A DNA stretch of 64,000 bases from Nostoc sp. TCL26-01 (GTDB lineage: Bacteria; Cyanobacteriota; Cyanobacteriia; Cyanobacteriales; Nostocaceae). Both the position numbers and the translations under genes were made by a program. Positions 35,045 through 44,514 of the stretch are shown here, one piece after another. Each line of letters opens with the position of its first letter. Position 1 is the first letter of the stretch. Below the pieces are notes generated by a model. That model was not told where the DNA came from, searched no databases, and was given only the letters and a program-made list of their open reading frames with translations. The stretch is taken from positions 558,001 to 622,000 of the forward strand of contig NZ_CP040297.1 of NCBI RefSeq assembly GCF_013393945.1, in the 5' to 3' direction.

Positions 35045-37813
35045 GTGAAATTATTTTGGGATGTAAGTTTTTATACTATTTTTTGGTTGTGGAATCTGAC
35101 ATTTTTGGGGCTAGTTTATTTTGGGATCTTGCCACTGGTAGGTGTGCCGTTATTTCTCGCTACTTTGAGGGGTGATATCCCGATTGAATTTTCTTTAACT
35201 CTTGTTACCTTAATTGCCATTCCCACCATTTCTAGTATTGTTGGTGGCTGGCGATTTACCCAACAACCATTGCAATTAATCCGCCTATTTTATGGTGTAG
35301 AAGCACCCCTATTTATCTTGTGTTTATTGCGGTTGTTTCTCATCCGTGAACTGACACCTGCTAGCAGTCAAATTCTCATGACAATTGGTGTTTGTATAGC
35401 AGCTTTCACCGGTGAATTATTTTGGGGCTATGCTTCTCGAAGGAAGAATGCTTTGCAGTGGGTGCAAATGCTAGCTCATACTTTAATGCTGCTATTTGGC
35501 ATTTATGCTGGGGCAATTTTGCTATTTTATGCCCTGCCTATAGTGGTATTCTTGCTACAAGAATTTATCAAATTTCAATGGCTATCATTTCTCTGGTATG
35601 TATTAAAAAATACATTTTTCTTTGGCGGGTTTTGGATTCTCCTGATCTGGTTTGTTCTGTCTACTTTTAGTGCCACTTTATTTATTTTCATGCCTTCGGC
35701 ACTATCCGCGATGTATGTCAGTTCGGGCGTGAGAATTTTACGCAATTTCGCTTCAGAACATGGCAAAAAACGCACCCTGGCTGGTGCAAGTGCGGTGGTG
35801 ATAGCTTTTGCTGTTTCTTTTCTTTCTTTACAACAACAGCCCCAAACACAAGCTTTTGCACTATTAGCTAAGTCTCCCACAAATGATAGCGATCGCCAAA
35901 CTCTACTCGCCAAATCAAATGAAATTCGTACAGGCTTAGTCAACGCTTATCTATCTTCTTACCGCTATCTCAGCACTCGCCAAGACAACAATCACATCAG
36001 CGCCATGTATCGTGATCTCTTGGGCTTGGACAAATCAGCAGCAGATAAAGTACAAGATAGTTACAATTTCTTGATGTCACCATTTTTGTACAATGGTACA
36101 GAAAAAGATGATGATCAGGCAGAAAAACTTTACGCCGAATTTTTTGATCAGCCACTACAAAAAGCCGAGAAAAATGCTGTCACTCATGCAGTGCAATCTA
36201 CTTTTAACCAGCAAGAAGTTAAAGCTGGGTTATTAAATATCAACGAGAAAAAGGTTTGGTTAGCATCTCAACAAGTCACAGTTAAAGAACATAATGACTG
36301 GGCTGATGTTGAGTTGTACGAAGTTTATAAAAACCAAACATCAGAAGTTCAAGAAGTTTTTTACTCTTTCTCTTTACCAGAAAGTGCAGTTATTACTGGC
36401 TTATGGTTAGGAGATACGAATAATTTAGCCAAACGTTTCTCTTTTGTGGTTTCTCCTCGTGGGGCTGCCCAAAAAGTTTATAATTCCCAAGTAGTGAGAG
36501 AACGTCCTATAGATCCAGCTTTATTGGAACAAGTGGGGCCTAGACATTATCGCTTGAGGGCATTTCCAATTCCTCCTAACAACGTAGTACAAGTAGAAAA
36601 TGCCGCACCCCGTCCTACAGAAATGCACTTGTGGTTAACTTATAAGGTGATGGGGCAAGATAAAGGTTGGGCAATGCCAGATTTAGGAGAAAAGCGTAAT
36701 ATATTCTGGACTAATCAAACTAAGCGAATTCGTAACAGTAAAGAAATCGGCGGGAAACAAGATGAGTGGTTGGAAGAATTCATTCCCAGCAGCAGCAAAA
36801 TTCAACCTAGATTACATGAAGTGAATTTAGAAAATGGCTACAAAATCTTAGCCAAACCTCTATCTAATCAAGATTACTCTTTACCAAAAGGACAGCGAGT
36901 TGCTTTAGTGCTGGATACTTCGCGCAGTATGGCTAACCATATCAAGGAATTATCGCCTACTTTATCTTGGTTGAAACAACACGGATTTGCTGATAATAAC
37001 TTGCAGAATAATGATGCTGATTTGTACATCAGTGCTTCTGTCGGTGCTAAACCCAAACGAATAGATGATATCCAACAATTCCAACCAGAAAAAGTCACTT
37101 TCTACGGCACAATTCAACCCCAAGAAATGCTCTCCCAGTTCAATCAATTGCGTCAAGATACAACCTATGATGCTGTTTTATTGTTGACTGATGAGGGGAG
37201 TTATGAACTATCAACTGATAAGAAAAATGTCCCCGCCACACCAGCACCTTTATGGATGGTACATTTAGGTGGCTTGCCTGGAGCTTACAATGATGGCATC
37301 ATTAAATCTATTCAAGATAGTGGTGGTGGAGTTGCTGTTGATATTGCCGAGGTGTTGCAACGAATTGCGACTAAATCTGTTTTGGGTGAATCGGTGGTTA
37401 GTGTGGTTAATGGTTATGCTTGGTATCTACAAACATTAGATACAGCAGCTACTAATTCTCAGCCACAGGAAGGTTTAGCAGCATTAGCAGCTAGACAATT
37501 GATTTTAGGTTTGAGTAAACAAATCAAACTAGATAATCTCAAAAGTTTAGATGCTATTCACACCATAGCCAAAAATTATGCAATTGTCAGTCCATATTCT
37601 TCAATGTTGGTGTTAGTAAATGATGAACAAAGACAGTTACTAAAAGCCGCAGAAGCCCAAAGCGATCGCTTTGAACGTAAAGTAGAAAATGGCAAAGAAA
37701 ATCTCTCCAAACCTAGTAATCCTTTTAAAGTTAGTTCACCCGAACCATCGGGGGGCTGGATTTTGGGCTTGAGTGCGATCGCTATCTTTCTCTTTGTAAA
37801 ACGTCGGCGTTAA
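35045..37813 (+). CDS. TIGR02921-type PEP-CTERM integral membrane protein with VIT and vWA domains
   Basis: 922 residues starting at GTG 35045. The first ~250 residues have about eight spans (FYTIFWLWNLTFLGLVYFG; LMLLFGIYAGAILLFYALP; FGGFWILLIWFVLSTFSA). A VIT-like region follows (residues ~395-530; VWLASQQVTVKEHNDWADVE, SFSLPESAVITGLWLGD), then a vWA domain with MIDAS VALVLDTSRSMANH and LLLTDEGSYE. The end is a PEP-CTERM-like tail: SSPEPSGG, hydrophobic span, KRRR. Exosortase systems cleave such tails, but no exosortase is in this window. Function unknown; envelope-located. Confidence 0.85.
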   Translation: MKLFWDVSFYTIFWLWNLTFLGLVYFGILPLVGVPLFLATLRGDIPIEFSLTLVTLIAIPTISSIVGGWRFTQQPLQLIRLFYGVEAPLFILCLLRLFLIRELTPASSQILMTIGVCIAAFTGELFWGYASRRKNALQWVQMLAHTLMLLFGIYAGAILLFYALPIVVFLLQEFIKFQWLSFLWYVLKNTFFFGGFWILLIWFVLSTFSATLFIFMPSALSAMYVSSGVRILRNFASEHGKKRTLAGASAVVIAFAVSFLSLQQQPQTQAFALLAKSPTNDSDRQTLLAKSNEIRTGLVNAYLSSYRYLSTRQDNNHISAMYRDLLGLDKSAADKVQDSYNFLMSPFLYNGTEKDDDQAEKLYAEFFDQPLQKAEKNAVTHAVQSTFNQQEVKAGLLNINEKKVWLASQQVTVKEHNDWADVELYEVYKNQTSEVQEVFYSFSLPESAVITGLWLGDTNNLAKRFSFVVSPRGAAQKVYNSQVVRERPIDPALLEQVGPRHYRLRAFPIPPNNVVQVENAAPRPTEMHLWLTYKVMGQDKGWAMPDLGEKRNIFWTNQTKRIRNSKEIGGKQDEWLEEFIPSSSKIQPRLHEVNLENGYKILAKPLSNQDYSLPKGQRVALVLDTSRSMANHIKELSPTLSWLKQHGFADNNLQNNDADLYISASVGAKPKRIDDIQQFQPEKVTFYGTIQPQEMLSQFNQLRQDTTYDAVLLLTDEGSYELSTDKKNVPATPAPLWMVHLGGLPGAYNDGIIKSIQDSGGGVAVDIAEVLQRIATKSVLGESVVSVVNGYAWYLQTLDTAATNSQPQEGLAALAARQLILGLSKQIKLDNLKSLDAIHTIAKNYAIVSPYSSMLVLVNDEQRQLLKAAEAQSDRFERKVENGKENLSKPSNPFKVSSPEPSGGWILGLSAIAIFLFVKRRR

Positions 37814-37843
37814 TTCTGCATAGAAAATAAGACGTAGAATCTT

Positions 37844-37886
37844 AGCAACCCGACTTCTTTAGCAAGCCGGGTTGCTTATTTATTAA
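37844..37886 (+). terminator. Rho-independent terminator after the PEP-CTERM gene
   Basis: AGCAACCCG (37844-37852) pairs perfectly with CGGGTTGCT (37868-37876) around a 15-base loop and is followed by TATTTATT, 30 bp past the stop. The rest of the gap (37887-38183) contains CTCTGCG repeats near 38095-38130 and no gene. Confidence 0.75.
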
Positions 37887-38183
37887 GCATAATATATGAT
37901 TGCTATTCAACCAATTATTTCTATACAAAAAAAGCACTGATAATTGTGCTAGCAGAAAATATGGCTACGCTAACAAAAATCAAATGTGAGTCTTATATGG
38001 TGAGACTTAAAGTTGATAAAAGAGATTTTTATAGCGTTTCCTAATCTACTGAAGTACTGAGTACATCGCTAATGAAATTGGGCAATCTCCGCGCTCCTCT
38101 GCGTTTTCCTCTGCGTCCCTCTGCGTTTAAAAAATTAATTCTGTACCTCACTTAATTGAGAACAGCTATATCAGCTTGTGTTA

Positions 38184-39233
38184 CTAACTAAACTCTATAG
38201 TCTCCACAAACTCTAACAGACTTTCCTTGATATTGGCTACTTCTTCTTCAATAGATCCAGGAGTTTCATCATCTAAAAAACTGCGTTGACTACTAATTAC
38301 ATACAAAAAGTCATCTTTAATAAACGAAATCAACCCTCTATAAGCATCCAACTTTGTGAGAGTTCCATTATTGTCTTGTTGAGAAAATGTTGAACCTTGA
38401 GGCATATCGACTAAGACAAAATAATAGTCTAATGTGCCATTTTCTTGATATTCTGTATGCTTGATTTGCGCTTCTGGTAAATTATTTAAAATTGCTTGCG
38501 GCACGTATTTTTCTACCACAATATCTCGTAGATACGCTTGTTTTTCACCAGAGTCAAGTTCCTCTAGCTGTTCTGGCGGTAGGGAATAATAATCAATTCG
38601 CAACAAAGTCCCAAAATCATCAGAAAAACCCACTACACCTTCTTGGCTTTGAATTTTTCCCCCTTGTTCGGCATCCACTGGAATTGGCACGGTAAAATTG
38701 CCCAATGGTGATTCGTAAACTTCCTCAAAATCATCTTCAATGATGACTATTTCATCTTCGTCTGAGTAAATTTCACTGTCTAATTCTTGAAAAGCCGCAG
38801 TTACCTCTTGGATGATTTCCTGTGCTTCTTCCTCTTCTAGTTCCAACGCTTCCCGCAGCTTTTGCAAGTAAGGCTGTTTCTTTTGGGGAATTGCTAGTTC
38901 TTCTTCGTCTAAGAGGATAATTACCCCAGCCGCAAAACCATCCCAAACTAGTTCATCAGAAAGCGCTTGACTCGCAGCATTAAACAATGCTCCCACACTT
39001 GCGTCTTCTGCGATCGCTATCAGTTCATCAACAATTTCTACGATTTCATCTTCTGAGTATTCAGCAAAAACCTCAAATTCCCAAAGGATACCCGCTAAAC
39101 CCTCTGCATCTACTTGTTCTATGGAAGTATCTGCAATGGCGGTAACTACAGCTATAGCGGCTACGGCTTCTTCTGGACTAAGAGATTCTTCTATATTCTG
39201 TTGTGAATTGAAAATTTGCTCATAACTAGTCAT
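38184..39233 (-). CDS. Acidic conserved cyanobacterial protein, unknown function
   Basis: 349 residues, soluble and strongly acidic. The N-terminal ~150 residues are all-helical with Ala/Glu/Ile periodicity (SPEEAVAAIAVVTAIADTSI; EDEIVEIVDELIAIAEDA), resembling TerB-like tellurite-resistance folds, though I cannot confirm the metal site. A Glu/Asp linker (DSEIYSDEDEIVIIEDDFEE) leads to a C-terminal alpha/beta domain (NFTVPIPVDAEQGGKIQS; DYYFVLVDMPQGSTFS). It is monocistronic between two long gaps. Confidence 0.75.
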   Translation of the reverse strand: MTSYEQIFNSQQNIEESLSPEEAVAAIAVVTAIADTSIEQVDAEGLAGILWEFEVFAEYSEDEIVEIVDELIAIAEDASVGALFNAASQALSDELVWDGFAAGVIILLDEEELAIPQKKQPYLQKLREALELEEEEAQEIIQEVTAAFQELDSEIYSDEDEIVIIEDDFEEVYESPLGNFTVPIPVDAEQGGKIQSQEGVVGFSDDFGTLLRIDYYSLPPEQLEELDSGEKQAYLRDIVVEKYVPQAILNNLPEAQIKHTEYQENGTLDYYFVLVDMPQGSTFSQQDNNGTLTKLDAYRGLISFIKDDFLYVISSQRSFLDDETPGSIEEEVANIKESLLEFVETIEFS

Positions 39234-39622
39234 AAATGCTACCTCTAGCGAAACGCACTCATCTAAAGAAACTGCACCTTTTCGGGAAAATCAAGTAGGG
39301 GAAGTGGTTAGGAGAAATTTTGATATCACTCCCGTGATTTAGTTTTGATTTGGTTACAGCCAACTATTTTTACCACAATATTTGACTTTTATCCTCTAAC
39401 ATTTGAATGATTTTTAATCATAAATAGCTATCCATTAGAGAGATATTTCTCTATGTTGACGATAGCGATCGCATTCTGTTTTTTCGACTAATATATTAAT
39501 TACTATTAAAAAATTGATTATATTTAAGTTATGGGTGATAAGTAAATATTAAGCTGAGATTAACTAAAGATTTAGAGGTATCACAGCCAATTTAATTATA
39601 TTGATAATATGTAGCTACAAAC
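39234..39622. other. AT-rich gap without recognisable features
   Basis: 389 bp. One near-HIP1 site near 39465; otherwise AT-rich. It must carry the promoter of the acidic protein gene. Nothing else is seen. Confidence 0.5.
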
Positions 39623-41260
39623 CTACTGGCTGTCTCCATTATTTTTGTTTTGCAAACTGCTGAGGTTGCGACTAGCTACATCTGCACTAATTCCCCAGAG
39701 AATTAAACCCAAATAATCAGAAAATGGTTTAGCACCAAAAGTTAAACCGTTGTCTACATACAGTGAACCAATACCGACTAAAGATAAGCCAACTAGCAAA
39801 GTCAGGGATAAAAACGGTCGGATAATCCAAAATGTAGCACCAATCCGCACTTCATCAGAAACACCAGAGAGTAAAACTAAGAAATCTTGACACAATAGCA
39901 ACTTTTTTGGAGTAGCTTCATCAGGGATAATCGGGAAATCATTGGCTATAAAACTCAACTTATTATCTACCTGTCGTTTTTGGTTGAGATTAATTAAACA
40001 TCTCATCACTTCTTGCATAAACTTTTTCGCCGCAATATCATTCCTCTGTGCTAACGATGTTCGAGTTTTATTAATATTTGTTTGCAACTCTTGAGCAGTT
40101 TTTTCTAATGTTTCTTGTCCTTTTATTTCTAAGAGTTGATTTTCTATGTTGCGGAGTTTAGTTAAAGCTTCTAATCGAGATTCAATAGCATCTATTTCTG
40201 CTAAAGCTTTATCTATTTTGTCCCAGCGAATTAATTGTTCTACCCATTCAATCATGTGATTGAGTATCTGCTGATCTTCAGGATGGCTAATTTCTTGTTG
40301 AATTCTGGCTTTGAGTCGATAAACGGCTTTAATGGCTCTTGTCAGGCTACCACCAGACTCTTGCATATACTTAAATAATCGACCTAAAATTACACCAAAT
40401 ATCAACACCATCAGAGGTAAAATTGGTCCAGAGCGCATTTTTAAATCTACAGGGATGGCTAATCGTTGAGTTTGCCCAGATAAAGTAAAATAGATAGCAC
40501 CAGTGTAGCGATCTGGAGGAATAGCATCACGATTTAAATTTAAGGGTAAAGTAATGATGCGATCGCTCGCTAAAGTTATCGCTCCTTGAGGTAAACTCAA
40601 AGCTGTATCTGTTAACTGATATCCTGTTTGTTCACCTTTAACAATAACTTTGGCATCGATAATGGTAACAGGTGCTTGAGTCGGGTTATCAAACTGGAGT
40701 TGCCATTGATTTAAAAATGCACTCGCAGGTAGCAACCCTTTAGCAATTAAGTAGTCAAACCATCCTAAGAAACCATCACAGTTAACTAAGCGCAATTGAA
40801 TTTGCTCAGTACCAGCTAAGGGTATGAGGGTTGGTTTCGCTTTGGCCACTACTTTAATGGGAATAGTTTGTATCTGCTGCTGATGCTGATTTGGTAGCAG
40901 TATTTGGAGTGTACCTTCATAAGTTCCCGGTAGACGAATATCGGTAACTTTCAGTTGAAAATCTCTAGGAACTCCCATGAAAAGTTCTGGTTCACCCACC
41001 ACAACTACTTGCTGACGGTTAATAATTTCACCGCCTTCTTTACGCCGTAAATCAGATGTTAAAAAGACGATTTGCTCGATATTTTCTCCCTCAGCAGTTA
41101 ATCGTAAGTTGCCCACTAAAGCACTTTCTTCACCTAACCAACCAGTAATATTAATAGATTTATCACTAGCATCTACTAATATATTGGCAGCAGCTCTCAC
41201 AGAAATTGGATGAGCAATAATAATTGCCGACAGCAAGATAGATATTATTCTGTATTTCAT
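39623..41260 (-). CDS. Exported/membrane protein with Ig-like head and coiled-coil cytoplasmic part
   Basis: 545 residues from ATG 41260. Signal peptide (KYRIISILLSAIIIAHPISV), then about 250 residues of beta-sandwich-like sequence (LRLTAEGENIEQIVFLTSDL; LKVTDIRLPGTYEGTLQIL; IPPDRYTGAIYFTLSG). A membrane span (LPLMVLIFGVILGRLF) follows near residue 300. Next is a long charged helical part likely to be a coiled coil (LAEIDAIESRLEALTKLRN; QTNINKTRTSLAQRND). Two C-terminal spans complete it (LSLTLLVGLSLVGIGSLYV; YLGLILWGISADVA). I recognise no named family. Envelope sensing or scaffolding is a guess from shape. Confidence 0.75.
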   Translation of the reverse strand: MKYRIISILLSAIIIAHPISVRAAANILVDASDKSINITGWLGEESALVGNLRLTAEGENIEQIVFLTSDLRRKEGGEIINRQQVVVVGEPELFMGVPRDFQLKVTDIRLPGTYEGTLQILLPNQHQQQIQTIPIKVVAKAKPTLIPLAGTEQIQLRLVNCDGFLGWFDYLIAKGLLPASAFLNQWQLQFDNPTQAPVTIIDAKVIVKGEQTGYQLTDTALSLPQGAITLASDRIITLPLNLNRDAIPPDRYTGAIYFTLSGQTQRLAIPVDLKMRSGPILPLMVLIFGVILGRLFKYMQESGGSLTRAIKAVYRLKARIQQEISHPEDQQILNHMIEWVEQLIRWDKIDKALAEIDAIESRLEALTKLRNIENQLLEIKGQETLEKTAQELQTNINKTRTSLAQRNDIAAKKFMQEVMRCLINLNQKRQVDNKLSFIANDFPIIPDEATPKKLLLCQDFLVLLSGVSDEVRIGATFWIIRPFLSLTLLVGLSLVGIGSLYVDNGLTFGAKPFSDYLGLILWGISADVASRNLSSLQNKNNGDSQ

Positions 41261-41546
41261 GAGCAATTCTCAATATTTAGTGGCGAATTAATATCGATAG
41301 GAATTACGCATGAAATAACAATTGAGACATTGCATGGCAACGTCTGTACAAGTTTTTTGATTCCAGATAGTTAAATTTTACTGCATTATCCAGCCATACA
41401 GTTTAGTTAAGGCTAAACATCAAATCTGAGGTAGTGGCATATCTAGATTAAAATGTGGCAATGGATTAGATAAAATTAACTGCAGATGGACGCAGATGAT
41501 AATACCCTATTTTAGTCTAGACACGCCACTAGGTCTAATACACAAA

Positions 41547-41586
41547 TTTAGGCTTGCCGTACCAATACTGGCGTGGCAAGCCTAAA
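41547..41586. repeat. 12-bp perfect inverted repeat TTTAGGCTTGCC / GGCAAGCCTAAA
   Basis: Part of a dispersed family with the core GCGTGGCAAGCCTAAAATG. Related copies lie near 41771-41795, 43665-43683 and 49586-49605. Confidence 0.8.
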
Positions 41587-41639
41587 ATGTTGCATTGAAA
41601 TTGTAGTGGATCGAAACAGCTAAAATAGTGCATTAGGCA

Positions 41640-41757
41640 TAGGTTGGATTAAGCGTAGCGCAACCCAACACAGATCAGAATGTTGGGTTACGCAAAGCCT
41701 CCAACGCCACTTTACTCAAGTCGGGGAACCCGCCCACGTGAGTGGCTCCCCAACCTA
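41640..41757. repeat. TAGGTTGG...CCAACCTA element, copy 1
   Basis: 118 bp with TAGGTTGG/CCAACCTA ends and the internal stretch TTAAGCGTAGCGCAACCCAA shared with 43581-43600. A non-coding dispersed element in the 629-bp gap 41261-41889, which otherwise holds no gene. Confidence 0.7.
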
Positions 41758-41889
41758 CAATTTTATTGCCACATTTTAGCCTTGCCACGCCTACGCAATT
41801 TTCAGAAATCAAATATGAGTGAGTCCTATAGTATCTAGCCTGTCAAGAATAGGGTATGTAAAAACTGAATGACTTCAGCAGCTACTTAT

Positions 41890-42072
41890 TTAGTCGATTG
41901 CTTTTTTCAACTCATCTTTGATGTTTTCTGTTGTGTGAATCACTTGAGCTTCAGCTTGTTTAGCTTTGCCTTCTGCTTTATCTGATGGATTACCAGTTGC
42001 TTCACCAATAACCTCTTGGATTTTGCCTTCAATGTTTTTAGCAGTTGCTTCAATTCTTCTTTCAGTACTCAT
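41890..42072 (-). CDS. CsbD family stress-response protein
   Basis: 60 residues, highly charged and helical: MSTERRIEATAKNIEGKIQE, GEATGNPSDKAEGKAKQAEA, ending IKDELKKAID. This is the CsbD fold (four-helix, general stress). Such proteins are induced by osmotic or phosphate stress and their molecular role is unclear. It is monocistronic and divergent from the TIGR02587 gene. Confidence 0.9.
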   Translation of the reverse strand: MSTERRIEATAKNIEGKIQEVIGEATGNPSDKAEGKAKQAEAQVIHTTENIKDELKKAID

Positions 42073-42257
42073 ATTTTTCTCAAATGATTTAAAATACCAA
42101 CATGATAAAAACTATCAGAAATGCAATTTTTTATTGTCCTCCCCAAGAAAGATATAGTTGGAAATATTTAAATTACCTGAGATAGATACATAAAAATATA
42201 TCTTATGAGATATTGATTTACGCTCAAAATAGCATCCCATAACAGGAAAATACAGAG

Positions 42258-43142
42258 GTGAAAATAAAACAGCAAAAAAATGGGTGGAAAAGAGAGATAA
42301 ATGATATTGTCCGGGGTATTTGTGGAGGCTTCCTTTTTGGTATCCCTTTGCTATACACTATGGAAGTGTGGTGGGTAGGGTCGTTAGTCAAACCACCGTT
42401 AATGATGGTAGCGATCGCCTTGATGTTTATTGTCGTTTTTTTACTCAATCATACAGAAGGCTTTCGTAAGCGCAGACATAGTTGGCGGACTCGTGAATCA
42501 GTCATAGATACCATAGAGGCAATGGCCCTGGGATTTGTTTGTTCTGCCTTTATGCTGTGGTTGTTGCGAGAGATTACACTAGAAACATCCTTGAAAGAAA
42601 CTTTAGGCAAAATTGTTTTTGAAGGTGTACCATTTACTTTAGGTGTAGCATTAGCTAACCAATTTTTGGGAGATACAAGAGAGAATAATTCTCCCGCAAG
42701 TATGAATCAAGCAAGCGACACTAATAAAAATCAATCTGATGAATTGCACGGGACATTAGCTGATTTAGGTGCAACTCTCATTGGTGCTATTGTCATTGCC
42801 TTTAATATTGCTCCCACGGATGAAGTGTCAATGTTAGCAGCTGCCATATCACCGCCTTGGCTTTGGGGTATTATGGCTGCATCTTTGCTCATCTCCTATG
42901 CTATTGTTTTTCAAGCAGGTTTTTCAGACCAACAAAAACGTAGACAGCAAAAGGGGATTTTTCAACGACCGTTAAGTGAAACTACTATTTCTTATTTAGT
43001 CTCCCTATTAGCCAGTACTCTGATGTTGCTATTCTTCCAAAAATTAACTTTTGATGATCCTTGGAGGATATGGTTAGAACACACATTAGTCTTGGGATTA
43101 CCAGCAACTATCGGTGGTGCAGCTGGTAGGTTAGCAATATGA
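42258..43142 (+). CDS. TIGR02587 family integral membrane protein
   Basis: 294 residues from GTG 42258 (CAGAG just upstream). About seven spans: IVRGICGGFLFGIPLLYTM, PPLMMVAIALMFIVVFLL, MALGFVCSAFMLWLL, FTLGVALANQFLG, LADLGATLIGAIVIAFNIA, WLWGIMAASLLISYAIVF, YLVSLLASTLMLLFF. I recognise TIGR02587, found with TIGR02588 in cyanobacteria and some proteobacteria. Function unknown. The stop overlaps the start of the TIGR02588 gene (43139-43142). Confidence 0.85.
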   Translation: MKIKQQKNGWKREINDIVRGICGGFLFGIPLLYTMEVWWVGSLVKPPLMMVAIALMFIVVFLLNHTEGFRKRRHSWRTRESVIDTIEAMALGFVCSAFMLWLLREITLETSLKETLGKIVFEGVPFTLGVALANQFLGDTRENNSPASMNQASDTNKNQSDELHGTLADLGATLIGAIVIAFNIAPTDEVSMLAAAISPPWLWGIMAASLLISYAIVFQAGFSDQQKRRQQKGIFQRPLSETTISYLVSLLASTLMLLFFQKLTFDDPWRIWLEHTLVLGLPATIGGAAGRLAI

Positions 43143-43540
43143 TGTCCACAGAACAAAAACCGGAACGTTCACTCGCGGAATGGGTAGCATTCAGCATCGC
43201 TTTATTTATCTTGGGAGTGATTATTACTTTAGTGGGCTATGTTTGGTTTAATGATAAAAATCAACCGCCTATCCTAGCAGTGACTAAAAAGCAGCAAATG
43301 ATTCGGGAAATTAACGGACAATTTTATATTCCCTTTGAAGTTGTTAATACTGGTGGACAAACTGCTGAATCTGTACAAATTATTGCTGAGTTAGAGATTG
43401 GTGGTAAAGTGATCGAAACAGGTGAGCAACATATTGATTTTTTATCAGATAGCGAACAGGAAGAAGGAGCATTTATCTTTAGCAAAAATCCCAATGAAGG
43501 TAAATTAACTGTCAGGATTGCTAGTTATAAGTTACCTTAA
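43139..43540 (+). CDS. TIGR02588 family protein
   Basis: 133 residues. One N-terminal span (LAEWVAFSIALFILGVIIT), then an extracytoplasmic Ig/CARDB-like beta domain (GQFYIPFEVVNTGGQTAESV; IIAELEIGGKVIETGEQHID). Its first ATG overlaps the end of the TIGR02587 gene. The strict pairing suggests that the two proteins form a membrane complex. Confidence 0.85.
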   Translation: MMSTEQKPERSLAEWVAFSIALFILGVIITLVGYVWFNDKNQPPILAVTKKQQMIREINGQFYIPFEVVNTGGQTAESVQIIAELEIGGKVIETGEQHIDFLSDSEQEEGAFIFSKNPNEGKLTVRIASYKLP

Positions 43541-43569
43541 AAAGTATTTATCAAAATGTTATAAAAAAT

Positions 43570-43662
43570 GTAGGTTGGGTTAAGCGTAGCGCAACCCAAC
43601 ATGGATCGCAGAAACTGAGTATGGATCTTAGTGTTGGGTTTCCTTACGTCAACCCAACCTAC
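43570..43662. repeat. 93-bp element with perfect 12-bp terminal inverted repeats
   Basis: GTAGGTTGGGTT (43570-43581) and AACCCAACCTAC (43651-43662). It shares its interior with the 41640 element. MITE-like, non-coding, in the gap 43541-43797. Confidence 0.8.
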
Positions 43663-43797
43663 TAGCGTGGTAAGCTTAAAATATTGGTTTCCAAAAATCT
43701 AGAAAACCGAAAAAGAGATCATTCTATGATTACTCAACCCAATAAATTAGACTTGCCGCCCTACTACGCATACAAGATAGGTGAATATTTTTTCAGT

Positions 43798-44421
43798 TTA
43801 TTTCCGTGCTTGAATTACCTGTAAACTACCTCCTGCATACAAGGTTGATTTCAATACCTCAAAGCCAATTTCAGTTAATAATTGGGGTAAATCAGTTTTT
43901 AATAACTGCCAAGCTGTCTCTGTTTCAAACAGGAGTAAAAATAGCGATAAACCAGGCCAAAATATGGGATTTGTGGGACTGTGAAAATCTACTAAGGTAA
44001 ACACACCTCCTGGCTTGAGGACTCGATAAACCTCTTGAAGAATTTCTTGTAATTGTTTTGGTTCCATTTCATGTAAAGCAGCGCTAGTATGCACCACATC
44101 AAACTGGTTGTTGGCAAAGGGCATTTTCTGGGCAAAAGCTTCTACATAAGTGGCTTGAGGAACATTTTGCTTTGCCCGACGCAAAGATAAGGGTGACGCA
44201 TCTAGCCCTGTTACGTTTTGTGAATATTTCACTAAAAATTGCGTCCCTTGTCCACTGCCACAACACACATCTAAAACCGCAGTATCTGGATGAATCGTTA
44301 ACTCTTGTAAAGCTAATTGCCGAAAACGGGCTTCTCCACCCACACTAATGGCGGCTACACGGGATATAGCATCGTATAGCCACTGATAACGGTAACTTAA
44401 ATCTCGGAAAATTGTTGCCAT
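43798..44421 (-). CDS. Class I SAM-dependent methyltransferase
   Basis: 207 residues. SAM-binding motif I VLDVCCGSGQGTQFL at residues ~49-63, motif II acidic VTGLDASPLSLRRAK, motif III FDVVHTSAALHEME, and RVLKPGGVFTLVDF. It belongs to the UbiE/Methyltransf_11 group. The C-terminal ~50 residues may form a substrate lid (FWPGLSLFLLLFETETAW). Substrate unknown, perhaps a quinone or lipid. Divergent from hemH with about 90 bp between starts. Confidence 0.88.
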   Translation of the reverse strand: MATIFRDLSYRYQWLYDAISRVAAISVGGEARFRQLALQELTIHPDTAVLDVCCGSGQGTQFLVKYSQNVTGLDASPLSLRRAKQNVPQATYVEAFAQKMPFANNQFDVVHTSAALHEMEPKQLQEILQEVYRVLKPGGVFTLVDFHSPTNPIFWPGLSLFLLLFETETAWQLLKTDLPQLLTEIGFEVLKSTLYAGGSLQVIQARK

Positions 44422-44514
44422 TACACCATCCTTAACTGTTAAGCTTTATATTTAATAAAGATATATTGTTAACATTAGTAAAAAATCTGAAAAGGTTGGG
44501 GGAAAATAACTGCT

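Noticed and set aside
43725-43823. 32-codon plus-strand frame MITQPNKLDLPP
   Set aside because: It overlaps the end of the convergent methyltransferase gene and has no clear ribosome site or homology that I recognise.
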